A stretch of DNA of 64,000 bases from Peronospora farinosa (Eukaryota; Oomycota; Peronosporomycetes; Peronosporales; Peronosporaceae). The translations under genes and the position numbers were made by a program. The notes under the pieces were generated by a model. It was given only the letters and a program-made list of their open reading frames with translations, was not told where the DNA came from and made no database searches. This document shows positions 1-9,898 of the stretch, one piece after another. Within the stretch, counting starts at the first letter, position 1. Every line of letters starts with the position of its first letter. The stretch covers positions 62,001 through 126,000 of the forward strand of contig CANTFK010000267.1 in NCBI GenBank assembly GCA_947646735.1, given 5' to 3'.

Positions 1-1190
1 GCAAAGCGAGTGAAGTTGTCCATCTTGAGATTCGCGATCTTCTCGATGCTTACAAGACCTTTCACTGACCCGTTAAGCACCGTGACGTTCGGCATTCCTA
101 GGCTTTTCAAGTGCTGCAGCGTTAGATAGCGTCCAACACTTAGCCATCCACGAGGTCTAGCAGTGAGAAAGGTGATGGACGGGCGCACACTCTCGCCGTT
201 TGCATCTTGTGCAAGTCCACGTGATAGCCGCGCATAGAGTTCTGAGACGCCTGGGTAGGGAATGTGCAGTGGATAGCGCTTATCGAGCCATCCCGGAAAG
301 AGAGTGTCATCAATATCGCTCATTACCTTGATCAGGTTTGGCTGATTCTCCTTGACCTTCACACTTTCCACCGCAATATGCTGCATCATGGCCACAACTT
401 CCGTGATATTCTTGTTTCCGAAAATGAGTTGGATGAGATCTCCCGAGTGCGGTGGTTCTTCTTGCATTGGTACTGTTCGGCGGAATAATAGCTTACCTGA
501 ATCCATACGATCTCCAAACTGAATGTGACCCGCTGCATCAATAAAAGCCTCTTCGTCTGAATGAATCTGCTCCTTCAAAACGGACAGCTCCAAGCCAAAT
601 GTGCCACAGACGACATTCTTCGCAGCACTATGAAGCACAGCTTTGTCACGGACCAGCGGTGACAATAAACAGCGTTGAATAGCCCGGATAATTAGTGCTC
701 GATTGGCAATCGTGATCTCTCCTAGTCTCTGTTTCGTGAGGACGTCCAACACCTTTGCACGTCCAGACGGGGTACACGTATACAGCATAAAGCCAACCAT
801 TGTCTTGCAGAATTGACTCGAATCCTCGGGTGATGTAGCACCTAAAATTCCATTGAGACTCGACGTTGATACTGTTGTTAGCACATTGTGACAAGCCAAA
901 GGGTCATCCAGCCGTCGATTGCGAGGCTTCAGATGCACTTCCTTCTGCATCTCATCACTAAAAACGATAGCCTTATTGTTATCCTTGAGTGTCTTGTAGC
1001 GCCATACAGTACGTTGTTTTAGGCCCTTCCACTTTTGCTGCAGTCCGTCCGCTGCAAGCGCCCACGTCGAAACTTCTTGCAGCTATTTATCGTTTAAACA
1101 TTAGAATTTGCAAGTCTTTATTGCATGTCTAGTGACGTGACTTACCAATGGCAAACACATCTGTATCGATGGAAATGGAGGTGCATGAAT
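1..1190 (-). CDS. APP1-type phosphatidate phosphatase-like protein (3' part cut by window edge, 5' end unresolved)
   Basis: Reading the minus strand from about 1,190 down to base 1 gives a long open protein stretch that is not visible as a single ATG-initiated frame. It contains the motif KVMSDIDDTLFPGW near 335-290, the DxDDT/V signature of the HAD-type APP1 (DUF2183) phosphatidate phosphatase catalytic domain, followed by FLTARPRGW near 175, another conserved APP1 block. Upstream residues (KWKGLKQRTVWRYKTLK near 1,050-1,000 and LYTCTPSGRAKVLDVL near 785-735) form the N-terminal regulatory part. One intron is supported: GT donor at 1,145 and acceptor near 1,076-1,083, since translation would otherwise fail. 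In-frame stops upstream of about 1,180 imply another intron and a start further upstream that I could not place. The family removes phosphate from phosphatidic acid at membranes. The C terminus lies beyond base 1. Confidence 0.72.
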
Positions 1191-1388
1191 CTGGATATTA
1201 TATGGAGAGGTTGTTCGTCTACTATGAGACCACACGGGTGCCTGTAGACGACGGAGGAGACACATGGAATGGCGGTTTTAACCGAAGAATGTTGAGAAAA
1301 CGTAAAGTTGGGTTTACACGATGGAATGAGGTGAGTCGGATGTTATTACTGAGTCATATTGATACTTTCGACATGTTGTTAGTACTTT

Positions 1389-2720
1389 TCACTCGTTGCT
1401 CTCGACATTCCTGTCTTTACTAGCACAGAGAAACTCAAACTCAGCCATGATGGGCACATGGTCACTGCCAAAAACAGAATTGGGAATTCCGTTGTAGTTG
1501 CCGTGCAGACCCGATGGCAGGCGACCTGAAGGGTTCAAATTGTCTGTCATGGCCAGTTGATTAAACCAGTTTCCTGGCCCATCTTCAGCTCGTAATTCCG
1601 TCTCCGGCGGAATCGCCAGAACACGTGACGGGACCAAACTGCTCTTCGTGTACCAGATATAGTCAATCGTCCAGCAGCGCCGGAAGTTTACAGTAGTGTG
1701 TGGCGGCTCAGCCTTCTTGCCTTCTTCTACCTTGAAAGACTGCAGTGCCTCTTTCGAGTGTTCCAATGCACTCGCCAGTGCGTTTGGCTTGTAGAACGCG
1801 TACGCACTACGAAAAACTTCGCTTACGCCCTCCAAATTGGGTTTCTGCATGAACGAGTTTTCCATGTACTCGTAAATTGGCGATTCGGGACAGTTGTTAA
1901 AGTCACCGCAGAGTACGATTGGTACCCTGTTCGGACCAGTTACAGTCTCAACTAAATCACGCTCGTATTTGTCTTTCACATCGCTGCTCATACGGATAAC
2001 CTCTTCCTCCAGTTCAAACAGCTCGGCCATTTGATGATCCATCTTCCTGTGGTGATATTAGACACACGTATAACTCCAATTAGCTCATGGAAAAGCACTT
2101 TTCTTTACAAATCATGCGACAAAGCACAACTTACTTGGCATTCCACCATAAGTGCGTGCAGCCGACCAACACGAACTGCGCAAAGTGACGCATCTTCAGT
2201 AACGCCAAAACAGCCACTCGGTCATGTGGGTCATGAAAGTTTATAGCTTCAAACTCTTTCAGCTCAAACTTGTCTTTTCTAAAGCCATAACATGAAGTAC
2301 CACCGTCAAAAAGAAGACTTCATATGTAGGCACCACTAGCGTGTGGACGCTCACTCACTTGTAGAAAATTCCGCAGCCATCGTGCTTTTTCTCACCCGAC
2401 CAGTTTGAAACATGGATAGATGGACGTTTCACGTAGACGCTTTCATACCCTCGGTCTTGTAATTCTGGCTTGAAAAACCTGCAGCCACACACAAATGTCA
2501 ATGACTTTTTTCCATGTCTCCAAGCACTCGTTCCCACGTACGTCCAATAGTCGCTCAGCTCTTCAAGACACACGACATCTGCATCCAATGCGTCCAATTG
2601 TCGAAGTAACGCCAATTTACGATTCTCCCAGTTTAAACTTGACTCCAAAACATACGGGAAATGATTCCGCGTCGCCAAATTACTTGCTAAAATGTTGAGC
2701 TGTTGATACATAGAATTCAA
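1389..2720 (-). CDS. CCR4-like endonuclease/exonuclease/phosphatase family protein, three exons
   Basis: Three exons join in phase: 2720-2359, 2278-2135 and 2046-1389, giving 387 residues ending in TGA. Both introns have GT donors (GTGAGTG, GTAAGT) and AG acceptors. Motifs of the Mg-dependent EEP nuclease fold appear in order: NILASNLATRNHFPYV at the N terminus (typically YNILA), DVVCLEEL with the metal-binding Glu, GCTHLWWN, VLCGDFNN, and the terminal catalytic GSDHVPIMAEF. These blocks are those of CCR4/nocturnin/angel-type proteins, which degrade poly(A) or related RNA or dinucleotide substrates. The exact substrate cannot be told from sequence. ATG 2720 is the only start immediately before the first core strand; a further upstream exon cannot be excluded because the core begins only a few residues after it. 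The gene is read away from RPS20. Confidence 0.85.
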
Positions 2721-3354
2721 TTGTCAGGAATGCTTTTTTGCAGCAATTTTTCAGCCATTTTATTGCCACCTGAACGACTGTTATCGTTTGTTTACTGCGT
2801 TTCTTGAGATCCGCTTGTTCCAGTTCTTGAACGCATGGCAAGAGTCGCGCACTTGGTGACAGTCGTTTGGAGCTGGAGCTGCAGAGATGGCGACGAGATC
2901 GACAGTTTGCAGACGCTTGGCGAAAGACACGCCATAGATTTGTATTATGTCGAGAGAAAGACACGGAAGCAAGTACAGCCACGCCCATGCCGAGACACAC
3001 GGCGGCGGGGCGACCAGACAGCGTCACACTCATAATCGACCGATCGGCTGCGAAAGTAGATGGATGTCGCTTGAAGGTGAGACGTTTTGCGTACCGATGT
3101 AACGGACACATGTTGCAGGACAGTATGCACACCACTTCATAAAGTTACTTTATATCGTCATGACTGGCTGCCACCCATTTCCAACCGCATGATATAAAAA
3201 AAATATCAATCGACACGTTCATTTTTGGATTCAGGTTACTGTCAGTCCGAAGTTACTGGTATGGTTTAATAATGTAGACAAAAGGATCTTATCATTTGTA
3301 TGAAGTAGTAATGCTGACGCCCTCTCTTGTCTCTACTGCAGCCCTCTATCCACC
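2721..3354. other. Intergenic region between CCR4-like gene and RPS20
   Basis: It separates two divergently read genes and should hold both promoters. The plus strand is open from about 2,830 to 3,142 (a charged, Arg-rich peptide) and the minus strand from 3,135 to 2,680, but neither has a family signature, and they overlap one another, so I do not call a gene. Near 3,217-3,232 the sequence GTTCATTTTTGGATTC resembles the oomycete initiator core (GCTCATTYYNCAWTTT) and could be the RPS20 start site. A CTGCAG just before the RPS20 ATG might be the acceptor of a leader intron. Both are weak. Confidence 0.3.
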
Positions 3355-3717
3355 ATGTCCCTTATCAATAAGCCAAAGACCGTCGAAGCGGAGGAGACCC
3401 GTATCCATCGCATTCGCATTACGCTCACAAGTCGTAATGTGAAAAACTTGGAAAAGGTGTGCACGGACCTCAAGCGCGGCGCCGTGGACAAGAACCTAAA
3501 GGTTTCTGGCCCTGTGCGTCTTCCCACCAAGATTCTGCGTTTGACCACGCGTAAATCGCCTTGTGGTGAGGGTACCAATACGTGGGACCGCTTTGAAATG
3601 CGCATCCACAAGCGTATCATCGACCTACACGCCCCTTCGGACATTGTCAAGCAGATCACGTCGATCTCGATCGAACCAGGTGTTGAGGTCGAGGTGACTA
3701 TCGCGGATTCTGCTTAA
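3355..3717 (+). CDS. RPS20: 40S ribosomal protein S20 (uS10)
   Basis: A single uninterrupted frame of 120 residues. The core [20 protein letters not shown] and the following [13 protein letters not shown] block (here [20 protein letters not shown]) with the motif [18 protein letters not shown] and the C-terminal [20 protein letters not shown] are the eukaryotic uS10 sequence almost residue for residue. uS10 sits in the head of the small ribosomal subunit and contacts the mRNA entry side; length matches the usual 115-125. The start is fixed by family length and by the ATG preceded by CCACC. Strong codon use toward C- or G-ending codons is expected for a ribosomal protein. No lesion is visible. 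Confidence 0.97.
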   Translation: MSLINKPKTVEAEETRIHRIRITLTSRNVKNLEKVCTDLKRGAVDKNLKVSGPVRLPTKILRLTTRKSPCGEGTNTWDRFEMRIHKRIIDLHAPSDIVKQITSISIEPGVEVEVTIADSA

Positions 3718-4169
3718 ATGCGTCTGACTGAGCCTGATCTGGTAGCTGGCTCAGCTTCTCCAGTAGGTCGTTGCAATTCACAACTCGTGAGCGTAATAGT
3801 GAATGGGGATTTAACTTCGATGTGAATAGAACTCTTACTTCACGTCATTGTGGGACATTTAACTTTTGCCTCTGTTTGTCTTGAGTACGACTATGAATTC
3901 TCCACTAGCGTTATTGCTTACGCTAATAAAGTCCAGCTATACAGTACAATGACAATAGTGACTACTAGTACTTCATTGCAATAAAACAGTATTCGATGCC
4001 TACAAAGTGCACCACACTATTATTATCGACCACGCACTTATTGATTGATACTTAATCCAAGATCAACTGGGTCGAGTCAATTTTGACGCAAAACTTGGGT
4101 CCACTAGCCATTCGCTGGCCAGCCATATCGGAATATATCGTCCTTGAGACAGACCACTCGTTCCTTCCA
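3718..4169. other. Intergenic region between RPS20 and the purine gene
   Basis: About 450 bp with no coding signal. It contains the RPS20 3' region (AATAAA-like AATAAAG near 3,923 and CAATAAAAC near 3,979) and the upstream region of the purine gene. Translation of the purine frame can be extended back to 4,083 only through non-ATG codons, so the ATG at 4,170 is preferred. Confidence 0.5.
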
Positions 4170-7100
4170 ATGGCTCCATTGACACCGCTCGTGGTGCTCT
4201 GCGGTGACCATGCACCGGATGCATTGGTGCAGGCCGCGGCGACTTTGCAGATCGGAGGCATGCGCGTGGCTTCACTGTGCTCGCCTGTCGTGGAGGCCGC
4301 ACTAATAGCCGCCAAGGTACCGTTTATAGCTGTGGCCACACCCACCGACGTGCAGCTCATGCTCTCGGACCGTGTGGTGGCTGTATTAGCACTGCCACCC
4401 AGTGCTGTCGACGTGGATGGTACCGCCCATGCGCGTGTAACCCAGTGGTTCTCCGGCGCTTACTCGTTCGTGCGTGTCGCCGCTTGGAACTACAAGCAGA
4501 TCAGCGTCATTGTGGACGAAACGGACCTAAGCACAGTGCAGAGCAAACTATCTCGTGACGGTTCATTAGCTTTCTCGTTGCGTGAACGTCGTGCTCTAGC
4601 TGAGAAAGCTTTTGTGCTATTTTCGGAGCTAGATAGAGCCATTGCTACCAGTCTTAGCGGTGAAGACGAGGTGGTGCATGATGTGCTGCTGGTCGGTAAT
4701 GGAGGCCGTGAACATGCCATTGCATGGAAACTGGCTCAGTCTTCCTCTACGGGTCACATCTATGTAGCACCCGGTAACGCCGGCACGGAGGACGTAGCTG
4801 CTGGTATCTCAAATGTCAACATTGGTGTGAACGAGCATGATGAACTCATTGCCTTTGCTAAGAGCAAGGGTGTGACTTTCTGTGTGGTGGGGCCAGAGGC
4901 CCCGCTGATTGACGGACTTGCAGACAAGATGAACACTGCCGGTATTCCGGCTTTCGGCCCCAGCAAGGCGGCCGCCCAGCTGGAGGCATCTAAGGCATTC
5001 TCGAAGGATTTTATGCGTCGCAACAATATCCCGACCGCCTCGTACCAAAACTTCACGGACTACGAGAAGGCCAAGGAATACGTCGATTCGATTGACCACA
5101 ACATTGTCGTCAAGGCATCGGGCATCGCGGCCGGCAAAGGTGTGCTTATTCCGACATCGAAAGCTGAAGCCCACGAGGCCCTGCGTGAGGTCATGCTCGA
5201 GAAGGCCTTTGGCTCGGCTGGTGATGAGGTCGTATTGGAAGAGTTCATGACTGGCGAGGAGGTGTCGCTCCTGGCATTCTGCGACGGCGAGCGTGTGGTG
5301 TGCATGCCTGGGGTGCAGGACCACAAACGCATCTCGGACGGCGACCAGGGACCGAACACGGGCGGCATGGGTGCCTATGGTCCTGCTCCGTGCCTCACCA
5401 TCGAGCTTGAGCGTGAGTGCGTTGGCATCGTTGAGCGCGTGATCGCCGCCATGAAGAAAGAAGGCATGCCGTACGTTGGTGTTCTGTACCCTGGCTTCAT
5501 GCTTACTCCGTCGGGCCCCAAGATCGTCGAGTTCAACTGCCGTTTCGGTGACCCGGAGACTCAAGTCGTGCTTCCGCTGCTTCACAGTGATCTATTTGAG
5601 ATCATGCGTGCCTGCGTGGAGCACCGCCTTGAGCGCTCGCTTGTGTCGTGGAAGAGTGGTGCTGCGGCTACCATCGTCATGGCGTCGCAGGGCTACCCGA
5701 GCAGCTACCCGAAGGGCAAGGTTATTACGGGTTTAAGTGACGCTCAATCGCTCAAAGACGTAGACGTATTTTATGCTGGCACGACGAATGGTGCGGATGG
5801 CAGTATCGCGACTTCAGGTGGACGTGTGCTCGCTGTTACTGCTGTAGGTCCCTCGCTACAGGGTGCCCTCGACCTTGCGTATACAGGCGTCTCGAAGATT
5901 CAGTTTGAGGGCGCTCAGTACCGTTCAGACATCGGTTTAAAAGGCCTGCTGCATGGCGCCAAGAAGTTAAAGTTAGCCGTGCTGGGCTCCACTCGTGGCA
6001 GCAGCATGCAACCGATTATTGATGCGATTGCCGCCGGCGAGCTGAACGCCAGCATTGACATCGTGGTCAGTGACAAAGTCGCTGCTGGAATTCTGGAGCG
6101 CGCAAAAACTCACGGAATTGAGTCTCTGTACCTGTCAACCAAGGGTTTGTCGCGCGCTGAATTCGACGCGCAAGTGTCTGAGGCTTTAAAGAAGAAAAGC
6201 GTGGATTACGTGCTGCTCATTGGGTACATGCGTATTCTGTCTGGCGAGTTCTGCAAGGAGTGGGAAAACAAGGTGCTGAACGTGCACCCGTCGCTGCTCC
6301 CGGAATTTGCTGGAGGCATGGACCTTGCTGTTCACCGCGCTGTGCTTGACGCGAAAAAGACCGAGAGTGGTTGCACTGTGCACTTTGTGACGGAGCAGGT
6401 AGACGCTGGTCCGATAGCTGTACAAATGAAATGCCCTGTTCTGGAGACTGACACTCCGGAGTCACTGAAGGCGCGTGTTCAGCCTCTTGAAGGTGCTGCT
6501 TTCTTGCATGCTATCAAGCTGGCACAGACTGGACTACTGCTGAGAAACAAGGCTGATAAGAAGGAGATTACATACGCGGATGCCGGTGTGAGCATTGATG
6601 CTGGTAATGAGCTGGTCAACAGGATTAAGCCACTCTGCAAGTCGACTGTGCGTGTAGGCTGTGACGCTGATTTAGGAGGATTTGGTGGTATATTCGACCT
6701 TCAGGCTGCGGGCTATGATAAGGATACGGCTCTTGTGGCGTGTACGGATGGCGTGGGTACTAAGCTGCGTGTGGCCCAGCTCGTTAAGAAGCACGATACC
6801 GTAGGTATCGATCTTGTGGCCATGTGCGTAAATGATCTGATTGTTCAGGGTGCAGAGCCTTTGTTCTTTCTGGACTACTATGCTTGCGGAAAGCTTGAAG
6901 TGGAAGAGGCTGCTGATGTGGTGAAGGGTATTGCTGAGGGCTGCCGCCAGTCGAACTGCGGTCTTATCGGTGGTGAGACCGCTGAGATGCCTTCCATGTA
7001 CCACGATGGCGACTACGATATGGCCGGTTTCTGCGTGGGTGCCGTTTGCAAGAACGCTATCTTGCCGTTGCCGGTAGAGGCTGGTTTTGCTGTGCTGGGT

Positions 7101-7610
7101 CTGGCATCCTCGGGTGTGCACTCGAATGGTTTCTCGCTCGTGCGTAAACTTGTTGAATTGTCAGGCCTCGCGTACAGCGACCCATGCCCGTTCGAAACTG
7201 GCAAGATGCTGGGCGAGAGCTTGCTGACGCCTACCAAGATTTACGTAAAGCAACTGATGCCCACTGTGAAGTCGGGCCTCATCCATGCGCTCGCTCATAT
7301 TACCGGTGGCGGTCTACTGGAGAACGTTCCACGTGTGCTGACCAATGACCTGGCTGTCAAAATTGACTGTGCTAGCTGGCCTCTTCCTCCCGTATTCAAG
7401 TGGCTGCAGAAAATGGGTAACCTTTCAAATGCCGAGCTTGCTCGCACCTTCAACTGCGGTATCGGTATGGTACTACTCCTACCCGAGGCTAACGTAGCCG
7501 AGGTAACGCGCCAGGTCAAGGCGGCTGGCGAGAAAGTTTACAATCTGGGTACGACTATTGCGCGGGCTCCCGATTCAGAACAGGTTAAGCTATGCGGCTC
7601 TATGGCGTAG
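4170..7610 (+). CDS. Purine biosynthesis fusion: PurH-like N-terminal domain, GARS, GART, AIRS
   Basis: 1,146 residues in one exon. Residues about 1-165 resemble the N-terminal MGS-fold of PurH/ATIC (IMP cyclohydrolase): [20 protein letters not shown], then R-RALAEKAF, but the first half is weakly conserved. GARS (PurD, glycinamide ribonucleotide synthetase) spans about 169-595: [20 protein letters not shown]-grasp block [13 protein letters not shown], and [15 protein letters not shown] (PurN, formyl transfer) spans about 600-790 with [13 protein letters not shown] (Asn/His catalytic) and VDAGPIAVQ (Asp). AIRS (PurM) spans about 799-1,146 with [18 protein letters not shown] and GGETAEMP. These catalyse steps 2, 3 and 5 of de novo purine synthesis in the cytosol. 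The order GARS-GART-AIRS differs from the animal GARS-AIRS-GART. All catalytic motifs of the three core enzymes are present; activity of the PurH-like part is doubtful because the transformylase half is absent. Confidence 0.93.
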   Translation: MAPLTPLVVLCGDHAPDALVQAAATLQIGGMRVASLCSPVVEAALIAAKVPFIAVATPTDVQLMLSDRVVAVLALPPSAVDVDGTAHARVTQWFSGAYSFVRVAAWNYKQISVIVDETDLSTVQSKLSRDGSLAFSLRERRALAEKAFVLFSELDRAIATSLSGEDEVVHDVLLVGNGGREHAIAWKLAQSSSTGHIYVAPGNAGTEDVAAGISNVNIGVNEHDELIAFAKSKGVTFCVVGPEAPLIDGLADKMNTAGIPAFGPSKAAAQLEASKAFSKDFMRRNNIPTASYQNFTDYEKAKEYVDSIDHNIVVKASGIAAGKGVLIPTSKAEAHEALREVMLEKAFGSAGDEVVLEEFMTGEEVSLLAFCDGERVVCMPGVQDHKRISDGDQGPNTGGMGAYGPAPCLTIELERECVGIVERVIAAMKKEGMPYVGVLYPGFMLTPSGPKIVEFNCRFGDPETQVVLPLLHSDLFEIMRACVEHRLERSLVSWKSGAAATIVMASQGYPSSYPKGKVITGLSDAQSLKDVDVFYAGTTNGADGSIATSGGRVLAVTAVGPSLQGALDLAYTGVSKIQFEGAQYRSDIGLKGLLHGAKKLKLAVLGSTRGSSMQPIIDAIAAGELNASIDIVVSDKVAAGILERAKTHGIESLYLSTKGLSRAEFDAQVSEALKKKSVDYVLLIGYMRILSGEFCKEWENKVLNVHPSLLPEFAGGMDLAVHRAVLDAKKTESGCTVHFVTEQVDAGPIAVQMKCPVLETDTPESLKARVQPLEGAAFLHAIKLAQTGLLLRNKADKKEITYADAGVSIDAGNELVNRIKPLCKSTVRVGCDADLGGFGGIFDLQAAGYDKDTALVACTDGVGTKLRVAQLVKKHDTVGIDLVAMCVNDLIVQGAEPLFFLDYYACGKLEVEEAADVVKGIAEGCRQSNCGLIGGETAEMPSMYHDGDYDMAGFCVGAVCKNAILPLPVEAGFAVLGLASSGVHSNGFSLVRKLVELSGLAYSDPCPFETGKMLGESLLTPTKIYVKQLMPTVKSGLIHALAHITGGGLLENVPRVLTNDLAVKIDCASWPLPPVFKWLQKMGNLSNAELARTFNCGIGMVLLLPEANVAEVTRQVKAAGEKVYNLGTTIARAPDSEQVKLCGSMA

Positions 7611-7725
7611 ATGCACTTGTGTAGTTCTATCGCGACCAGATACCGCCTACATCATTGAGTCCCAGCTTGGCGCTTTACTCTATCCGTTAAAATATCCTCG
7701 CTCAAGCTTCAACCTTCACATTTGC

Positions 7726-8329
7726 TGTAACAGGGTATCTAGTTACACGTAAACATTAAGTAATACACTTAATGTTTGGTCTAAAAGTATCCATGATTAC
7801 TTTTGACCTATCACTTGTGTGCGATACACAAATGTGATCCACCCTCGTGAATGTGATATCCATTAATGGATTCACATGAGAAGGGATGACGCTAGTTGAA
7901 GCTAGGCATCACGACGTCTCAGAAGGACGTCAGTTGCGATCTTACATCTAGATTTAAGATCATGCGACAGGATACGCTTCTAAAGAGTCGCGTATCCGAT
8001 CTCTCTCTCTCTTATATATAGCCAATCAGTAGTTAAGTTTTATTTTTAGTTATAATTAATTAAATATAGCTCAGTCTTGAATTTACTTAAACAAACACAC
8101 CACGCACCAGAAGTTGAGAAACTTCTGCGTGACGTCAATGACTTGTTGATTAGAAGTTCGTTGCACTCTCGCTTAAGCGAGAGGCAACTGGTGGTACGAC
8201 TGCTTAAGCAGTCGACCAACCTCCCAACCACCCTCGCACGCAAAGGTAAGACGGTCTAACCGCTTCCTCGCTTGTGCTGAAGGTGTGTGCTAGTAGCACG
8301 AAGCAACTTCGTAGAAGTGCCCGTCTACA
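7726..8329 (+). repeat. 5' LTR of a family C/D Gypsy element (D1), U3 type alpha
   Basis: 604 bp bounded by TGTAACAGGG and CCCGTCTACA (TG...CA), beginning 115 bp after the purine gene stop. It is followed at once by the same CTTGGTAGCACTA-type primer-binding site used by C1. Its R-U5 half (AGCTCAGTCTTGAATTT onward, with the inverted repeats CTCGCTTAAGCGAG and GACTGCTTAAGCAGTC) matches the LTRs at 32,196, 46,508, 54,377 and 56,488. Its first 150 bp match only the 54,377 copy. A CT-repeat and TATATATA near 7,990-8,020 may be its core promoter. Confidence 0.85.
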
Positions 8330-8492
8330 CTTGGTAGCACTAATAGTCCTTTCCACGACCCGTCTCTCTGAGCGTGCGTGTGGTTGACATGGTCCTTAAT
8401 ATGGACTGGAGTGACTTCCCTCACCTCTCCCAACATCATAGGGAGTTGGCAGAGCATATGGCGCAGGGACTTGGTGAACAAGCCCTGGTCAA
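8330..8492 (+). pseudogene. Leader and gag N-terminus of element D1, truncated by A1
   Basis: After the LTR come the primer-binding site (TGGTAGCACTAATAGTCC) and a frame with DWSDFPHLSQHHRELAEHMA, matching the gag start of C2 (DWDDSPHLSQHHRELVKHLA near 63,950-63,890). The frame ends at CTGGTCAA where the A1 LTR begins. The rest of D1 gag-pol is absent on this side. Confidence 0.8.
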
Positions 8493-8812
8493 TGTAATGG
8501 GTCTACCTATTACATAAGTAGTTATAGGATTAATACATAATTACATAAGTAGGCATAGGGCAGTATCCGATTAGCGGATACTGCGCGTCATTTTATTATT
8601 GGTTTATTATTGGGGTGCCAGACCCAATAATTAGCCAATAATAAATTGACTTCCATATTTGAGTGGTTCCCATGAGCTAGGGAACATATTCGCACTTACT
8701 GCGAATTAAAACTAAAACAAAACTAAAACAGAGTTATATTTACGAGTTAATTAAGAGCGCTTCCTCAACGCCCTTTTAGTGTAAGACGGTAACGGGTCCT
8801 TAGCCCGTTACA
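8493..8812 (+). repeat. A1 5' LTR
   Basis: 320 bp, TGTAATGGGT...CCCGTTACA, with a 6-10 bp terminal inverted repeat (TGTAAyGGG/CCCrTTACA). It carries the pair ATTATTGG/CCAATAAT and ATCCGATTAGCGGAT, both imperfect palindromes. It matches the LTRs at 15,877, 16,353 and 31,720. Confidence 0.93.
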
Positions 8813-8838
8813 CCTGGTAGCACTTCGTAGTCCTTCCA
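8813..8838 (+). other. A1 primer-binding site
   Basis: CCTGGTAGCACTTCGTAGTCC follows the LTR by two bases. The TGGTAGCAC core (complement of a tRNA ending GTGCTACCA) is kept in families A, B and C/D, so all use the same primer class; I cannot name the tRNA from this window. Confidence 0.6.
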
Positions 8839-9879
8839 ATGACCAGATTCGAGATGAACATGGGCGAGTCTTCGGTGGCTCCAGCGGTCTCGCTGGAGCA
8901 TTCTGATTTCCCACATCTCACCTCGGTGGAGTGGCAGGCACTACATCGCCTCGCGGCGGTGTCTGGTGAAACTATTGTGACGTCGCTGCTGAGCACAGCG
9001 ACGCCTGATGATCAACGTGCCGCCATCCAAGACTTTATGGTGCGCGAGCTCGCCGAAGCGAATCGGCGAGTATTGACTCCCTCGCGCACTTCGCACCATG
9101 ACGCTATCAAGATGGAGACGTCAACGTACTCCGGTGATGGTCCGGATCGTCTCCCCCTCAATCGCTGGTTTCGCGAGGTGGATATTGCAATAGCGTCAAG
9201 ATTAATTGACGCTCCGACGGCCAAGGTCAATTTCCTGTTGTCTCGTCTTGCCGGCAAAGCCAAGGAATGGGCCCTCGGAAAGCTCGTCGTAGATGAGTCG
9301 GCGTTTCCTACGCTGGACGATATCCAGCGTGACTTACGACTGGCTTTCGAGCCTCCTCAAGATGAATCTCGCTTGCGTGCAGATTTCTTCTCACTCCGAC
9401 AGGGCAAGCTGTCGATGCGTGACTACGTGCAGAAGACACGTCATCTTGCTTCGTGCATTACCACGCAGCCAATTGACATGGCTTCACAAGTCCATGTCTT
9501 TATCTTTGGTATGCAAGAGGGCATGACGCGTTACTGCCTCACACGTGCTGAGCCAAAGTCCCTCGAGGAGGCATTTGCCCTCGCGCTTCGTGAGGATTAC
9601 ACTGTCGCGTCGTCGTACCTGCACGCAGCGTCACAACATTCCCGGATGTCTGGCCCAGAGCCAATGGAAATTGATGCAATTGAGTCCTCTCGTGGTCGCG
9701 GCAAATCATTAAGCCGCGACATTCGCAATCCTAACACGATGAAGTGTTTTCGCTGTGGTAAAACAGGCCATCGTGCGGCTGTCTGTCGTGCACCTGCGCC
9801 GGTGACGATGAACACAGCTGTCTCACGAGGAGACGCTGTGTCGTCGGTGGTCCCGCCAAAAAACGAGCGGTTCCAGTAG
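8839..9879 (+). CDS. gag: A1 Gag polyprotein
   Basis: 346 residues from ATG 8839, 27 bp after the LTR. It has a retrotransposon-type capsid core ([53 protein letters not shown]) and one CCHC zinc knuckle, [14 protein letters not shown], near residues 302-315. Gag forms the virus-like particle that packages element RNA in the cytoplasm. The TAG stop lies inside the stem of the frameshift hairpin. The frame is intact, unlike its partner in A-prime, which carries a nonsense codon. It is 70-80 percent similar by eye to the B Gag and distantly similar to the C Gag. Confidence 0.93.
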   Translation: MTRFEMNMGESSVAPAVSLEHSDFPHLTSVEWQALHRLAAVSGETIVTSLLSTATPDDQRAAIQDFMVRELAEANRRVLTPSRTSHHDAIKMETSTYSGDGPDRLPLNRWFREVDIAIASRLIDAPTAKVNFLLSRLAGKAKEWALGKLVVDESAFPTLDDIQRDLRLAFEPPQDESRLRADFFSLRQGKLSMRDYVQKTRHLASCITTQPIDMASQVHVFIFGMQEGMTRYCLTRAEPKSLEEAFALALREDYTVASSYLHAASQHSRMSGPEPMEIDAIESSRGRGKSLSRDIRNPNTMKCFRCGKTGHRAAVCRAPAPVTMNTAVSRGDAVSSVVPPKNERFQ

Positions 9880-9898
9880 GCGTGGGGCGCCCTACTGG
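9858..9898 (+). promoter_or_regulatory. -1 ribosomal frameshift signal between A1 gag and pol
   Basis: The heptamer A AAA AAC (9,858-9,864) is in the correct gag phase (AAA at 9,859, AAC at 9,862). After an 8-nt spacer comes a stem-loop with arms CCAGTAGG (9,873-9,880) and CCTACTGG (9,891-9,898). The gag stop TAG lies in the 5' arm. The pol frame is exactly -1 relative to gag and is open back to the heptamer. Confidence 0.85.

Noticed and set aside
2680..3142. Overlapping open frames on both strands in the CCR4-like/RPS20 gap
   Set aside because: They overlap each other and start with non-ATG codons or lack any family motif; likely chance in a GC-richer stretch or an unresolved exon.
4083..4169. 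N-terminal extension of the purine enzyme from 4,083
   Set aside because: It begins with TTG, not ATG, and the extra residues have no conserved feature; ATG 4,170 is the first proper start.
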